A stretch of 64,000 nucleotides of DNA from Duganella sp. SG902 (GTDB taxonomy: Bacteria; Pseudomonadota; Gammaproteobacteria; Burkholderiales; Burkholderiaceae_D): assembly GCF_013376005.1 (NCBI RefSeq), contig NZ_JABMJK010000005.1:248001-312000 (forward strand), read 5' to 3'. A program made the position numbers and the translations under genes. Below are positions 45,109 through 56,258 of the stretch, piece after piece. The first letter of the stretch is position 1, and the number at the start of each line of letters is the position of its first letter. The notes beneath the pieces were generated by a model. It was not told the origin of the DNA, ran no database searches, and saw only the letters and a list, made by a program, of their open reading frames with translations.

Positions 45109-45855
45109 TTAACGCTGGGCGGCGGCCAGGATCACCTCGGCCACCTTGGCCGGCTGCGACACCATCGGCACGTGGCCGGTCGGCAGGGTGGTGGTGACGG
45201 CGTTGATTTTCTTGGCGAACGCCTGCTCCAGTTCCGGCGCGATCATGCGGTCCTTGCTGGCCACGATGTAGTAGTTGGCCTTGTTCTTCCAGGCCGCCAC
45301 GGTGGTGGTTTCACCGAAGGCCTTGAGGGCGATCGGGCCCTGGGTGGCGGCGATCAGCGCGGCCTGGGCCGGCGTCACGTCCTGCGCGAAGTTCTTGGCC
45401 ACCGAGTCGGCCGGCAGCCAGGCGTAGCCGGTGGCGTCCACTTGCAGGGTGGCGATGCCCGGTGGCACCGCGTAGTCCTTGCCCAGGTTGCCGGTGGCCT
45501 CGCCTTCCGACGGCGCGAACGCGGCCACGTAGACCAGCGCCTTGACCTTGTCGCTGGTGCCGGCCTGGGTGATCACGGTGCCGCCCCACGAGTGGCCGAC
45601 CAGCACCACCTTGCCGGTTTGCGCGTCAATCACGCGCTGGGTGGCGGCGACGTCGTCGGCCAGCGAGCTCAGCGGGTTCTGCACGGCCACCACTTTGTAG
45701 CCTTTGGCTTGCAGGATGGGAATCACCTTGTCCCAGCTGGAGCCGTCGGCGAAGGCGCCGTGGACCAGCACGATGGTGGTGTCGTTGGCCGGAGTGGCGG
45801 CGTTGGCGAAAGCGGTGGCGGCCAGCAGGGCGGTAGCGATCAGGGTGCGTTTCAT
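45109..45855 (-). CDS. Exported alpha/beta hydrolase
   Basis: 248 residues with a clear signal peptide (MKRTLIATALLAATAFANA). Nucleophile elbow GHSWGG (Ser near 93), oxyanion region LVHGAFADGSSW, and a late His in LPTGHVPMVSQP complete a Ser-Asp-His pattern. It resembles the small esterase / salicylate-esterase-like hydrolases annotated as alpha/beta fold hydrolases. The substrate is unknown. It is monocistronic with its own terminator. Confidence 0.88.
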   Translation of the reverse strand: MKRTLIATALLAATAFANAATPANDTTIVLVHGAFADGSSWDKVIPILQAKGYKVVAVQNPLSSLADDVAATQRVIDAQTGKVVLVGHSWGGTVITQAGTSDKVKALVYVAAFAPSEGEATGNLGKDYAVPPGIATLQVDATGYAWLPADSVAKNFAQDVTPAQAALIAATQGPIALKAFGETTTVAAWKNKANYYIVASKDRMIAPELEQAFAKKINAVTTTLPTGHVPMVSQPAKVAEVILAAAQR

Positions 45856-46051
45856 GGTGAATCTCCTTAAATTAGTTAGCGATTGAATCGTGTTCGATGT
45901 ATTGATGGGTGAACTATAGCGCGCAATTCAATCGTATGCAATACGTATCTTCAAAAAATTTTAAAAATATTTTCGACCCCGCGAATCCGAATGCCCCGCG
46001 CCACCCTCTTAGCTGGCGAGGGACTTCCTCGACTACCGATTGGAGTGCACA

Positions 46052-46264
46052 ATGTTCTACGTTAAAAATGTACCAACCTGGGAGCGCGTGCTGCGCGTGG
46101 TGATGGGCGTGATCGTCGCGGCGGCGGCGCTGGCGCTGCTGGGCGGCATGTGGGGCACGCTGGTGGCGGCGTCGGCGGCCGGCATCGTCGCCTCCGGCCT
46201 GTTCGGCTTTTGCCCGATGTGCGCCATGGTCGGCCGCCGCCTCGACAAACAAGGGAAACAATGA
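46052..46264 (+). CDS. DUF2892 (YgaP-type) membrane protein
   Basis: A 70-residue inner membrane protein: MFYVKNVPTWERVLRVVMG then two hydrophobic helices and FGFCPMCAMVG. This is the DUF2892 fold found as the membrane part of YgaP rhodaneses, including the CPxC cysteine pair. GGAG at 46042-46045 fixes the ATG at 46052. Its stop overlaps the start of the sigma factor gene (ATGA), so both are made together. Confidence 0.88.
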   Translation: MFYVKNVPTWERVLRVVMGVIVAAAALALLGGMWGTLVAASAAGIVASGLFGFCPMCAMVGRRLDKQGKQ

Positions 46265-46779
46265 GTCTTGCGGAACACCACCTGCCGGTGCTGGACGCCG
46301 CCCATCGCGGCGATCCGGGGGCGCTGGCGCAGCTGCTGCGGCTGTGCCAGCCCGACATCCGCCGCTACGCCCAGCGCAACTGCCTGATCGGCGACGTCGA
46401 CGACGCCGTGCAGGAGGCGCTGCTGGTGTTGTCGCGCAAGCTGTCCTCGGTGCGCATGCTGGCGGCGTTTTCCGGCTGGCTGTTCCAGGTGGTCAAGCGC
46501 GAGTGCCACCGGCTCGCGCGCGGCGCGCTCGGCCATGACCCATGGGATGACGAACGCGCCGAGCAATGGCTGGCCAGCCAGGACACGGCCGGCTTGCGCG
46601 TCGAGCTGATCCGCGCGCTGGAATCCTTGCCGGCCGATTATCTGAAAGTGGTGTTGTTGCGCGACTTCGCGGAAATGTCGATCGCGGAAATCGCGGACGA
46701 GATCGACGAATCGGTGGCGGCGGTGAAAAGCCGCTTGCATCGTGCAAGGCAGATGGCGCGCGAATACCTGATTGGATGA
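46261..46779 (+). CDS. ECF-type RNA polymerase sigma factor
   Basis: 172 residues with sigma region 2 (DVDDAVQEALLVLSRKL ... FSGWLFQVVKRECHRLAR) and region 4 (LESLPADYLKVVLLRDFAEM, then EIDESVAAVKSRLHRARQ). The start at 46261 overlaps the DUF2892 stop. No anti-sigma factor gene follows, and fnr is next on the same strand after 47 bases. The regulon is unknown. Control by the coupled membrane protein is a guess from context. Confidence 0.9.
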   Translation: MSLAEHHLPVLDAAHRGDPGALAQLLRLCQPDIRRYAQRNCLIGDVDDAVQEALLVLSRKLSSVRMLAAFSGWLFQVVKRECHRLARGALGHDPWDDERAEQWLASQDTAGLRVELIRALESLPADYLKVVLLRDFAEMSIAEIADEIDESVAAVKSRLHRARQMAREYLIG

Positions 46780-46826
46780 CTGCGGAATAGGCGCCCAATT
46801 TGGGTGTGATGGGCTACACTAGCCGC

Positions 46827-47585
46827 ATGATACAAGAACTTCCCTCGCTGGTAATTCCCGGCGCCACCATCGACATCCTCAAGGCCAGCTGTGCTTCGTG
46901 CAGCATGCACCAGCTGTGTTTGCCGATGGGGCTGGACAACAACGACATGGAGCGGCTCGACCAGATCATCGGCCGCCGCCGCAAGGTCGCGCGCGGCGGC
47001 ACGCTGTTCCGCATTGGCGATCCGTTCCAGAACCTGTACGCGATCCGCCTGGGGCACTTCAAGACCTACCAGGTCAACCGCGAGGGCGCGGAGCAGATCA
47101 CCGGTTTTCAGATGGCCGGCGAGCTGCTGGGCATGGACGCCATCAGCGCCGACCGGCACCATTGCACCGCTGTCGCGCTGGAGGACAGCGAGGTGTGCGA
47201 GATTCCGTTCTCCACGCTGCAGCAATTGCTGGCGGAGATGCCGACCCTGTTGCGCCATTTCCACCGCATGATGAGCCAGGAAATCACGCGCGAGCAAAGC
47301 GTGATGCTGTTGTTGGGGAATATGCAGGCGACCCAGCGGTTTGCGGCGTTCCTGATCAACCTGTCGTCGCGTTACGAGGCGCGCGGGTATTCGCCCAATA
47401 CTTTCCAGTTGCGCATGTCGCGCGAGGAGATTGGCAATTACTTGGGACTGACCATTGAGAGCATCAGCCGCCTGCTGTCCAAGTTCAAGAAAGAGGGCTT
47501 GGTGCGGGTCAGCAACCGCGAGATCGAATTGCTCGATCCGCGCATGCTGAAGGCGATCACCGCCGGCACCGAGACCTGCGCCTAG
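46827..47585 (+). CDS. fnr: FNR-type oxygen-sensing transcriptional regulator
   Basis: 252 residues. Three N-terminal cysteines, Cys22, Cys25 and Cys31 (CASCSMHQLC), plus Cys113 (HHCTAV) match the [4Fe-4S] ligands of FNR. A cAMP-receptor-like beta barrel and a Crp helix-turn-helix (SREEIGNYLGLTIESISRLL) follow. The recognition residues E..SR predict binding to TTGAT-N4-ATCAA. Such boxes lie before ccoN and aer in this window. ATG at 46827 gives the usual length. It converges on the cco cluster, separated by a repeat element. Confidence 0.95.
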   Translation: MIQELPSLVIPGATIDILKASCASCSMHQLCLPMGLDNNDMERLDQIIGRRRKVARGGTLFRIGDPFQNLYAIRLGHFKTYQVNREGAEQITGFQMAGELLGMDAISADRHHCTAVALEDSEVCEIPFSTLQQLLAEMPTLLRHFHRMMSQEITREQSVMLLLGNMQATQRFAAFLINLSSRYEARGYSPNTFQLRMSREEIGNYLGLTIESISRLLSKFKKEGLVRVSNREIELLDPRMLKAITAGTETCA

Positions 47586-47592
47586 AACCCCT

Positions 47593-47680
47593 GTCATTCC
47601 GGCGGAGGCCGGAATCCATAGAACGCGTGCGACAACACAGCTCATGCGTTCTATAGGTTCCGGCCTCCGCCGGAACGACG
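47593..47680. repeat. dRS3-like interspersed repeat, full inverted pair, copy 3
   Basis: Arms of about 36 bases (GTCATTCCGGCGGAGGCCGG... at 47593 and its near-complement ending ...CGGAACGAC at 47680) include the shared internal CCATAGAACGC. It lies between the convergent ends of fnr and the FixH gene and can fold as a long cruciform. Confidence 0.85.
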
Positions 47681-47685
47681 GGTGG

Positions 47686-48183
47686 CTAGTCTGGCAGCAG
47701 GGCGATGCCGCGCTGCGCCGGCCAGCTCCACGCGCCCGCCAGGCGCCACTCGCGCTTCTGCCCCTCCACCAGCACGATCCAGCGGCTGCGTTCCAGCAGC
47801 GGCAGGTTAGCGCTGAACATCCCGTTCGCATCCGGCACCAGCACCAGCTTGATATCCTTCTCCGGCAGCGTGGCGTGCGACAGGTGCAGCAGCAGCGGCC
47901 CGGTATCCTTGCGGTTGATGCGCCCGCTCAACGTCCCGCTGGCGGCGTCGTAACCGAGCGCCACCGACAAGCCCATCTGCGACGCCACATGATCGCGCCG
48001 CAAATCCTGATTGATGGCCTTGCCCTGCTTGTAATAGTCCCCCACCACCAGCGCATCGGGCGCCGACATGGCGAGGTAAGCCGTGTAAATGCTGCCCACC
48101 GCCACGATGGCGGGGCCGGCTGCCAGCAGCCACGGCCAGCGCTGCTTCCACCACGGCGTGACGGGCATGGTAAGTGTCGTCAT
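47686..48183 (-). CDS. ccoH: FixH family cbb3 oxidase assembly protein
   Basis: 165 residues: one N-terminal membrane helix (about 17-40) preceded by WWKQRWPWLLAAGP, then YYKQGKAINQD, a hallmark of FixH/CcoH, and a periplasmic domain. It helps assemble cbb3-type cytochrome c oxidase. It is the last gene of ccoNOQPGH and starts 11 bases after ccoG ends. Confidence 0.93.
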   Translation of the reverse strand: MTTLTMPVTPWWKQRWPWLLAAGPAIVAVGSIYTAYLAMSAPDALVVGDYYKQGKAINQDLRRDHVASQMGLSVALGYDAASGTLSGRINRKDTGPLLLHLSHATLPEKDIKLVLVPDANGMFSANLPLLERSRWIVLVEGQKREWRLAGAWSWPAQRGIALLPD

Positions 48184-48194
48184 GACGATGCTCC

Positions 48195-49580
48195 TTAACG
48201 CGGCACGATGAAGACCGCGGATTCTTTCACATGCAGCGACGGATCGTCGACCGCGGTCAGGGTTACTTCAATCTTGTTCGAGCCAGGCTTGCCGGCGCCG
48301 TGCGCGGCGCGCAGGCGCATCGGATAGCCCTTGGTCTCGGTGGCCTCCACCGTCACCCGGTCGGCGGTCACCTGCGCCAGCGTATCGATGCCGCTGACGG
48401 CGATCTTGTACACATGGGCCTGCTCGGAAGTGTTCATGATCTGCAGTCGGTATACGTTCTCGATCATGCCATCCTCCACCTCGCGCCCCATCGAGCCGCG
48501 ATCGCGGATCACATCCAGCTTGAGCGGCGTGCGCAGGTACAGCGCGGCGCAGGTGGCCAGCACAATCAGGCCCAGCACGGCGGTGTAGATCTTCACGCGC
48601 GGCCGGAACGCGCGCAGGCGGATCTCGGTCGGCGTCAGATGGTCCTCCATGGCGCGCTCGGTGCTGTAGCGGATCAGGCCGCGCGCCTGGCCGGTCTTGT
48701 CCATCACCGTATTGCAGGCGTCCACGCAGGCGGCGCAGCCGATGCACTCGTATTGCAAGCCCTTGCGGATATCGATGCCGGTCGGGCACACCTGCACGCA
48801 CATCGAGCAATCGATGCACGAGCCGCCGCTGCCGTTGCTGTTCTTCGACAGCGGGCCGCGCGGCTCGCCGCGCTTGCTGTCGTAGGTGATGATCAGGGTG
48901 TCGCGGTCGAACATCGAGCTCTGGAAGCGGGCGTACGGACACATGTACTTGCACACCTGCTCGCGCATCCAGCCGGCGTTGCCGTAGGTGGCAAAGCTGT
49001 AGAACAGCACCCAGAACCATTCCCACGGGCCGAAGGTCAGCGTCGCCACCTCGTCCATCAAATGCGTGATCGGCGTGAAGTAGCCGACGAAGGTGAAGCC
49101 GGTCCACAGCGCCACCGCGCCCCAGGCCAGATGCTTGGCGGTCTTCTTGCCGTACTTGGCGAGCGAGGCCGGCTGGCGGTCCAGCGCGATGCGCGCGCTG
49201 CGCTTGCCTTCGATCTTACGTTCGATCCACAGGAAGATTTCGGTGTACACCGTTTGCGGGCAGGTGAAGCCGCACCACACCCGTCCCGCCACCGCCGTCG
49301 CCAGGAACAGCAGGTAGGCGCTGATGATCAGCAGCAGCGCCAGGTAGATGAAATCCTGCGGCCACAGCACCAGTCCAAAGATGTAGAACTTGCGCGCGCC
49401 CAGATCGAACAGCAGCGCCTGCCGGCCGTTCCACTGCAGCCACGGCGTGCAGTAGAACGCCAGCTGCGTCAGCCAGACAAACAGCCAGCGCAGGCGGGCA
49501 TAGCGGCCGTCGATCTCGCGCGGGTAGATTTCCTCGCGCGCGGCGTACATCTTGATGACTTGGGGCTGCGGGGCGTTCAT
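48195..49580 (-). CDS. ccoG: Cytochrome c oxidase accessory protein CcoG (FixG/RdxA)
   Basis: 461-residue membrane iron-sulfur protein that reduces copper for cbb3 assembly. It has five hydrophobic helices, the GFTCPQTVYTEIFLWIERKI motif, and two [4Fe-4S] clusters (CIDCSMCVQVCPTGIDIRKG and YECIGCAACVDACN). A C-terminal immunoglobulin-like domain follows. It overlaps the ccoP stop by four bases. Confidence 0.96.
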   Translation of the reverse strand: MNAPQPQVIKMYAAREEIYPREIDGRYARLRWLFVWLTQLAFYCTPWLQWNGRQALLFDLGARKFYIFGLVLWPQDFIYLALLLIISAYLLFLATAVAGRVWCGFTCPQTVYTEIFLWIERKIEGKRSARIALDRQPASLAKYGKKTAKHLAWGAVALWTGFTFVGYFTPITHLMDEVATLTFGPWEWFWVLFYSFATYGNAGWMREQVCKYMCPYARFQSSMFDRDTLIITYDSKRGEPRGPLSKNSNGSGGSCIDCSMCVQVCPTGIDIRKGLQYECIGCAACVDACNTVMDKTGQARGLIRYSTERAMEDHLTPTEIRLRAFRPRVKIYTAVLGLIVLATCAALYLRTPLKLDVIRDRGSMGREVEDGMIENVYRLQIMNTSEQAHVYKIAVSGIDTLAQVTADRVTVEATETKGYPMRLRAAHGAGKPGSNKIEVTLTAVDDPSLHVKESAVFIVPR

Positions 49581-50524
49581 TTTTCAGCGACCGGGGGCGG
49601 TTCCACAGGTTGATTCGGATCGTTCGACAAGCTCCACACGTAGGCGGCCAGCACGTGCACCTTGGCGTCGCCAAGGAAGTCCTCGAACGGCGGCATGGTG
49701 GCGGTACGGCCCTTGCGGATGGTTTCCATGATGGTTTCCGGGCTGCCGCCGAACAGCCAGATCTTGTCGCTCAGGTTGGGCGCGCCCAGGGTCTGGTTGC
49801 CCTTGCCGCCGGCGCTGTGGCAGGCCATGCAGGCGCCGAACTTCTCTTTGCCGAACACGGCCTTGATCGGGTCGTGGGTCGATTCGGACAGGCTCAGCAC
49901 GTAGTGGGCGACGTTTTCCACATCCTTGTCTCCGCCCAGCGCGGCGCCCATCGGCGGCATGGCGCCGACGCGGCCGTGCAGGATGGTTTCCTTGATGATC
50001 TCCGGCGTGCCGCCGAACAGCCAGTCCTTGTCGGTCAGGTTGGGGAAGCCCTTGTTGCCGCGCGCGTCCGAGCCATGGCACTGCGCGCAGTAGGTCAGGA
50101 ACAGGCGCTCGCCGATGGCATGCGCCTGCGGATCGGCCGCCACCGCCTTCAGGTCCTGCTTCTGGTATTTGGCAAACAGCGGATTGAAATCGGCATCGGC
50201 TTTTTTCAGCTCGTCCTTGTACTCGGCGCTGGAGGTCCAGCCCAGCTTGCCGGCGTAGGTGCCCAGGCCGGGATACAGGAACAGATAGGCCAGCCCGAAC
50301 ACGATGGTCAGGTAGAACAGCCACATCCACCAGCGCGGCATTGGCGTGTTCAGCTCGGTCAGGTCCTCGTCCCAGACGTGGCCGGTGGTGTCGATCCTGC
50401 CGTCGGCGTTCTTGTGCAACTTGACCTTGGATTGCGAGTACAGCAGCACGCCGCAGCCGATCACGCCCAGCAGGGTCAGGACCACGATGTACCAGTCCCA
50501 GAAGCCATTGGTGAAATCAGCCAT
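49577..50524 (-). CDS. ccoP: cbb3-type cytochrome c oxidase subunit III (di-haem)
   Basis: 315 residues. The start at 50524 (MADFTNGFWDWYIV) is the family start, although the frame is open to 50596. Two membrane helices precede two cytochrome c domains with CAQCH and CMACH haem-binding motifs. It passes electrons from soluble cytochromes to CcoO and CcoN. Confidence 0.97.
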   Translation of the reverse strand: MADFTNGFWDWYIVVLTLLGVIGCGVLLYSQSKVKLHKNADGRIDTTGHVWDEDLTELNTPMPRWWMWLFYLTIVFGLAYLFLYPGLGTYAGKLGWTSSAEYKDELKKADADFNPLFAKYQKQDLKAVAADPQAHAIGERLFLTYCAQCHGSDARGNKGFPNLTDKDWLFGGTPEIIKETILHGRVGAMPPMGAALGGDKDVENVAHYVLSLSESTHDPIKAVFGKEKFGACMACHSAGGKGNQTLGAPNLSDKIWLFGGSPETIMETIRKGRTATMPPFEDFLGDAKVHVLAAYVWSLSNDPNQPVEPPPVAEK

Positions 50525-50684
50525 GGTGCTTCTCCTCGTCGTCGGCGAACGGCAACTGGGCCGCCGTGGCAAAATCGGCTTCCTTGTGGTGCACATAGGC
50601 CCACCACAGGATGCCGCTGAAGGTGATGAACGAGACCACGGTCATCACGCTGCTGGCGTTGTCAAACAGGGTATTGAGAGCCAT
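50517..50684 (-). CDS. ccoQ: cbb3-type cytochrome c oxidase subunit CcoQ
   Basis: A 55-residue single-helix protein: TVVSFITFSGILWWAYVHHK followed by an acidic tail ending DDEEKHHG. It stabilises the oxidase. The ATG at 50684 begins directly after the ccoO stop, and its end overlaps the ccoP start by eight bases. A frame open to 50792 lies within ccoO and is not used. Confidence 0.93.
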   Translation of the reverse strand: MALNTLFDNASSVMTVVSFITFSGILWWAYVHHKEADFATAAQLPFADDEEKHHG

Positions 50685-50685
50685 G

Positions 50686-51300
50686 TTAGTTCCTCGTCTT
50701 GATCTGGGTGCCCAGGCCTTGCAGGTAGGCGACCAGGGCGTCTTCCTCGGTTTTGTCCTTGAGTTCCTCCGGCGCGGCGGCGATCTCGGCATCGCTGTAC
50801 GGCACGCCGACGCGGCGCAGCGCCTTCATCTTCGGCACCACCTCGGTCGGCACCAGCGCGGTTTTCGCCAGCCACGGGTAGTTCGGCATATTCGATTCCG
50901 GCACCACGTCGCGCGGGTTGTTCAGGTGGGTGCGGTGCCACTCATCGCTGTAGCGGCCGCCCACGCGCGCCAGGTCGGGACCGGTGCGCTTGGAGCCCCA
51001 CTGGAACGGGTGGTCGTAGACGAATTCGCCGGCCACCGAGTAGTGGCCGTAGCGCTCGGTCTCGGCGCGGAACGGGCGGATCATTTGCGAGTGGCAGTTG
51101 TAGCAGCCCTCGCGCACGTAGATGTCGCGGCCCACCAGGCGCAGCGGCGAGTACGGCTTGAGGCCGGCCACCGGTTCGGTGGTCGATTTCTGGAAGAACA
51201 GCGGGGCGATTTCCACCGCGCCGCCGACGCTGACCACCAGCGTCACCAGCGCGATCAGCAGCCAGGGATTCTTTTCAATCCATTCATGTGAGAATTTCAT
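50686..51300 (-). CDS. ccoO: cbb3-type cytochrome c oxidase subunit II (mono-haem)
   Basis: 204 residues with an N-terminal membrane anchor and one haem motif, [13 protein letters not shown]. Methionine ligand candidates lie further on ([11 protein letters not shown]). It is a periplasmic cytochrome c anchored next to CcoN. It starts 14 bases after the ccoN stop. Confidence 0.97.
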   Translation of the reverse strand: MKFSHEWIEKNPWLLIALVTLVVSVGGAVEIAPLFFQKSTTEPVAGLKPYSPLRLVGRDIYVREGCYNCHSQMIRPFRAETERYGHYSVAGEFVYDHPFQWGSKRTGPDLARVGGRYSDEWHRTHLNNPRDVVPESNMPNYPWLAKTALVPTEVVPKMKALRRVGVPYSDAEIAAAPEELKDKTEEDALVAYLQGLGTQIKTRN

Positions 51301-51314
51301 TCGATGCTCCGATA

Positions 51315-52736
51315 TCAGGCGTGGGCGGCGCTCACGGCCGGGATAGGCGCGACGGCGGTGTCGCGGTTACGCAAGGTCATCCACGTGTTGTAGGCCATCA
51401 CGCACATGCCGCTCAGGTACAGGAAGCCGCCGGTGAAGCGCACCACGTAGTAGGGATAGGTGGCTTTCACGCTTTCGGCAAAGGTGTAGGTCAGCGTGCC
51501 GTCCGGATTCACCGCGCGCCACATCAGGCCCTGCATCACGCCGGCGATCCACATGGCGGCGATGTACAGCACGATGCCGATGGTGGCGACCCAGAAGTGC
51601 AGATCGATCAGGCGGGTGCTGTACATCTTCTGCTCGCCGGCCAGGCGCGGCAGCAGGTAGTAGATCGAACCCATGGTGATGAAGCCGACCCAGCCCAGCG
51701 CGCCGCCGTGCACGTGGGCGACGGTCCAGTCGGTGTAGTGCGAGAGCGCGTTGATGGTCTTGATCGACATCATCGGACCTTCAAAGGTGGCGATGCCGTA
51801 GAACGACAGCGAGACGATCATGAACTTCAGGATCGGGTCGGTGCGCAGCTTGTGCCAGGCGCCCGACAGGGTCATCATGCCGTTGATCATGCCGCCCCAG
51901 CTTGGCGCCAGCAGCACCAGCGAGAACACCATGCCGATCGACTGGGTCCAGTCCGGCAAGGCGGTGTAGTGCAGGTGGTGCGGACCGGCCCACATATAGG
52001 TGAAGATCAGCGCCCAGAAGTGCACGATCGACAGGCGGTACGAGTACACCGGGCGTTCGGCCTGCTTGGGAATGAAGTAGTACACCATGCCGAGGTAGCC
52101 CGCGGTGAGGATGAAGCCGACCGCGTTGTGGCCGTACCACCACTGGATCATGGCGTCCTGCACGCCGGCGTACACCGAGTACGATTTGAACAGCGAGGCC
52201 GGCATGACGGCGCCGTTCACCACGTGCAGGATGGTCACGGCCAGGATGTAGCCGGCGAAGAACCAGTTGGCCACGTAGATGTGCTTGACGCGGCGCTTGA
52301 TGAGGGTGCCGAAGAACACCACCGCATAGGCGATCCACACCACGGCGATCAGAATGGCGATCGGCCATTCGAGTTCAGCGTATTCCTTGCCGCGCGTGAG
52401 ACCCATCGGCAGGGTGATGACCGCGCTAACGATCACGGCCTGCCAGCCCCAGAAGGTAAAAGCGGCAAGCTTGTCCGAGAACAAACGCACCTGGCAGGTG
52501 CGCTGCACCACGTAGTAGGAGGTGGCGAACAGGCCGCAGATGCCGAACGCGAAAATCACGGCGTTGGTGTGCAGCGGGCGCAGGCGGCCGTAGGTCAGCC
52601 ACGGTATGTCGAGGTTCAGCGCCGGCCAGGCCAGCTGGGCGGCGATGATGACGCCGACCAGCATGCCGATGACGCCCCAGACTACCGTCGCCACAGCAAA
52701 CTGCTTGACGACCTTGTAGTTGTAATGTTGATCCAA
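51315..52736 (-). CDS. ccoN: cbb3-type cytochrome c oxidase subunit I
   Basis: 473-residue catalytic subunit with twelve membrane helices. It reduces oxygen at very low concentration and pumps protons. Haem and copper ligands are seen in [31 protein letters not shown] and HVHGGALGW. It is the first gene of ccoNOQPGH, preceded by two FNR boxes. Confidence 0.97.
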   Translation of the reverse strand: MDQHYNYKVVKQFAVATVVWGVIGMLVGVIIAAQLAWPALNLDIPWLTYGRLRPLHTNAVIFAFGICGLFATSYYVVQRTCQVRLFSDKLAAFTFWGWQAVIVSAVITLPMGLTRGKEYAELEWPIAILIAVVWIAYAVVFFGTLIKRRVKHIYVANWFFAGYILAVTILHVVNGAVMPASLFKSYSVYAGVQDAMIQWWYGHNAVGFILTAGYLGMVYYFIPKQAERPVYSYRLSIVHFWALIFTYMWAGPHHLHYTALPDWTQSIGMVFSLVLLAPSWGGMINGMMTLSGAWHKLRTDPILKFMIVSLSFYGIATFEGPMMSIKTINALSHYTDWTVAHVHGGALGWVGFITMGSIYYLLPRLAGEQKMYSTRLIDLHFWVATIGIVLYIAAMWIAGVMQGLMWRAVNPDGTLTYTFAESVKATYPYYVVRFTGGFLYLSGMCVMAYNTWMTLRNRDTAVAPIPAVSAAHA

Positions 52737-52760
52737 TTGAGTTCTCCCCAGAACACTTTG

Positions 52761-52774
52761 ATGATGTAGGTCAA
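52761..52774 (-). promoter_or_regulatory. Degenerate second FNR box before ccoN
   Basis: ATGATGTAGGTCAA matches 12 of 14 positions of TTGAT-GTAG-ATCAA. Its centre is 42 bases (four helical turns) nearer ccoN than the perfect box and would cover the predicted transcription start, so it could moderate expression. Confidence 0.45.
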
Positions 52775-52802
52775 AGGTTACTTAGGAGCACCTTAAAAAA
52801 CT

Positions 52803-52816
52803 TTGATGTGGATCAA
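52803..52816 (-). promoter_or_regulatory. FNR box of the ccoNOQP operon
   Basis: TTGATGTGGATCAA is an exact TTGAT-N4-ATCAA site. A class II position (-41.5) puts the transcript start near 52768, about 30 bases before ccoN. The ccoS stop codon (52813-52815) lies inside this box. Confidence 0.85.
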
Positions 52817-53021
52817 AAACGCCCGGATTCACGTCGTTCCGGCGAAGGCCGGAACCCATGCTGAGTGTGCGGGGGCGCAGGGTGGTCATCATCTTGCAGG
52901 ACGCGATACGCCGGCCCCACCAGATCGTCGAATTGACCATCGTCGGACGCGCGGAAAAAAATCCACAGCGCGGCGAACACCATCGCCACACTGAGGGGTA
53001 TCAGTAAAAACAAGGCTTCCA

Positions 53022-53025
<4 letters not shown>
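52813..53025 (-). CDS. ccoS: cbb3 oxidase maturation protein CcoS with repeat-derived tail
   Basis: 70 residues. The normal CcoS part is MMEALFLLIPLSVAMVFAAL then FFRASDDGQFDDLVGPAYRV. After residue ~47 (LQDDD) a tail of about 23 residues containing HGFRPSPERRE is encoded by interspersed repeat copy 4, and the frame ends inside the FNR box. The start overlaps the ccoI stop by four bases. CcoS is needed to insert cofactors in CcoN. The tail is probably tolerated. Confidence 0.9.
52832..52875. repeat. Interspersed palindromic repeat, half element, copy 4
   Basis: CGTCGTTCCGGCGAAGGCCG begins a single hairpin, GTTCCGGCGAAGGCCGGAAC, followed by CCATGCTGAG as in copy 5. It lies within the 3' end of ccoS, just upstream of the ccoN promoter. 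Confidence 0.75.
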
Positions 53026-55447
<2,422 letters not shown>

Positions 55448-55469
<22 letters not shown>

Positions 55470-56251
55470 AGCAACTCCATCCATTCGGGCGTGATGCCGC
55501 CGGCGGCGCGGGCCAGGCCGATCATGCCAAACGCCAGCACCAGCAGGCCGGCGGCGATGCGCACCGGGCGGCGTTGCATGGCGCGTTGCACGCGCGCGCC
55601 GAGCAGGCCAAGGCCGGTCAGCATCGGCAGGGTGCCAAGGCCGAAGGCCAGCATCACGGCGGCGCCGTCGGCGGCGGAACCGCTGAGCAGGGCGGTGGTG
55701 AGCACGCTGTAGACCATGCCGCAAGGGAGCCAGCCCCACAGGGCGCCGAGGGTGAAGGCTTTGGCCGGGGTATTGGCGGGCATCAGCGGTTTGATGGCGG
55801 GCGAGATGCGGCGCCACAGGACGCGGCCGCCCTGCTCCAGCACAGCGAGGCCGCGCCAGGCGTTCATCAGGTAGAGGCCGAGGGCGACCAGCATGGCGTT
55901 GGCCAGCCAGTAGAAACTCATTTGAACGCCGGCCAGCGCCGCCAAGCCGCGCACACCGCCGGCCAGGCCGCCCGCCATCGCGCCGGCGATCATGTAACTG
56001 CCGATACGGCCGGCGTTATAAGACAGCACATGCGCCACCCCGTCATTCCGGCGAAAGCCGGAATCCATGCTGAGCATGCGGGCACGCGTTCTATGGATTC
56101 CGGCTTTCGCCGGAATGACGGTGACGGTGGTGGCGACGGGTTGGGGCGCGGTGGCGGAGATCGCCGTGACAATCCCTCCGCACATCCCCGCGCAGTGGAT
56201 GCTGCCGGCCAGGCCGACCACAAACACCGGCAGTAGCTGTGCGCCATTCAT
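55448..56251 (-). CDS. SafE/TauE-like membrane protein of the cco region, interrupted in frame by a palindromic repeat
   Basis: 267 residues, about six membrane helices, with the family start GLAGSIHCAGMCGGIV and LSYNAGRIGSYMIAGA, and a cysteine/methionine-containing first helix. Such proteins accompany ccoI and are linked to copper handling for cbb3 assembly, although they are named sulfite exporter TauE/SafE. Residues 44-71 (IPAKAGIHRTRA ... SGFRRNDG) are encoded by repeat copy 5, inserted between the first and second helices without breaking the frame. The start at 56251 gives MNGAQLLPV. Confidence 0.85.
56041..56120. repeat. Interspersed repeat, perfect inverted pair, copy 5, inside a coding sequence
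   Basis: Two perfect 28-base arms (56041-56068, beginning CGTCATTCCGGCGAAAGCCG, and 56093-56120, ending CGGAATGACG) flank 24 bases. It lies wholly inside the SafE-like gene and is translated. Confidence 0.9.
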
Positions 56252-56258
56252 ATCATCC

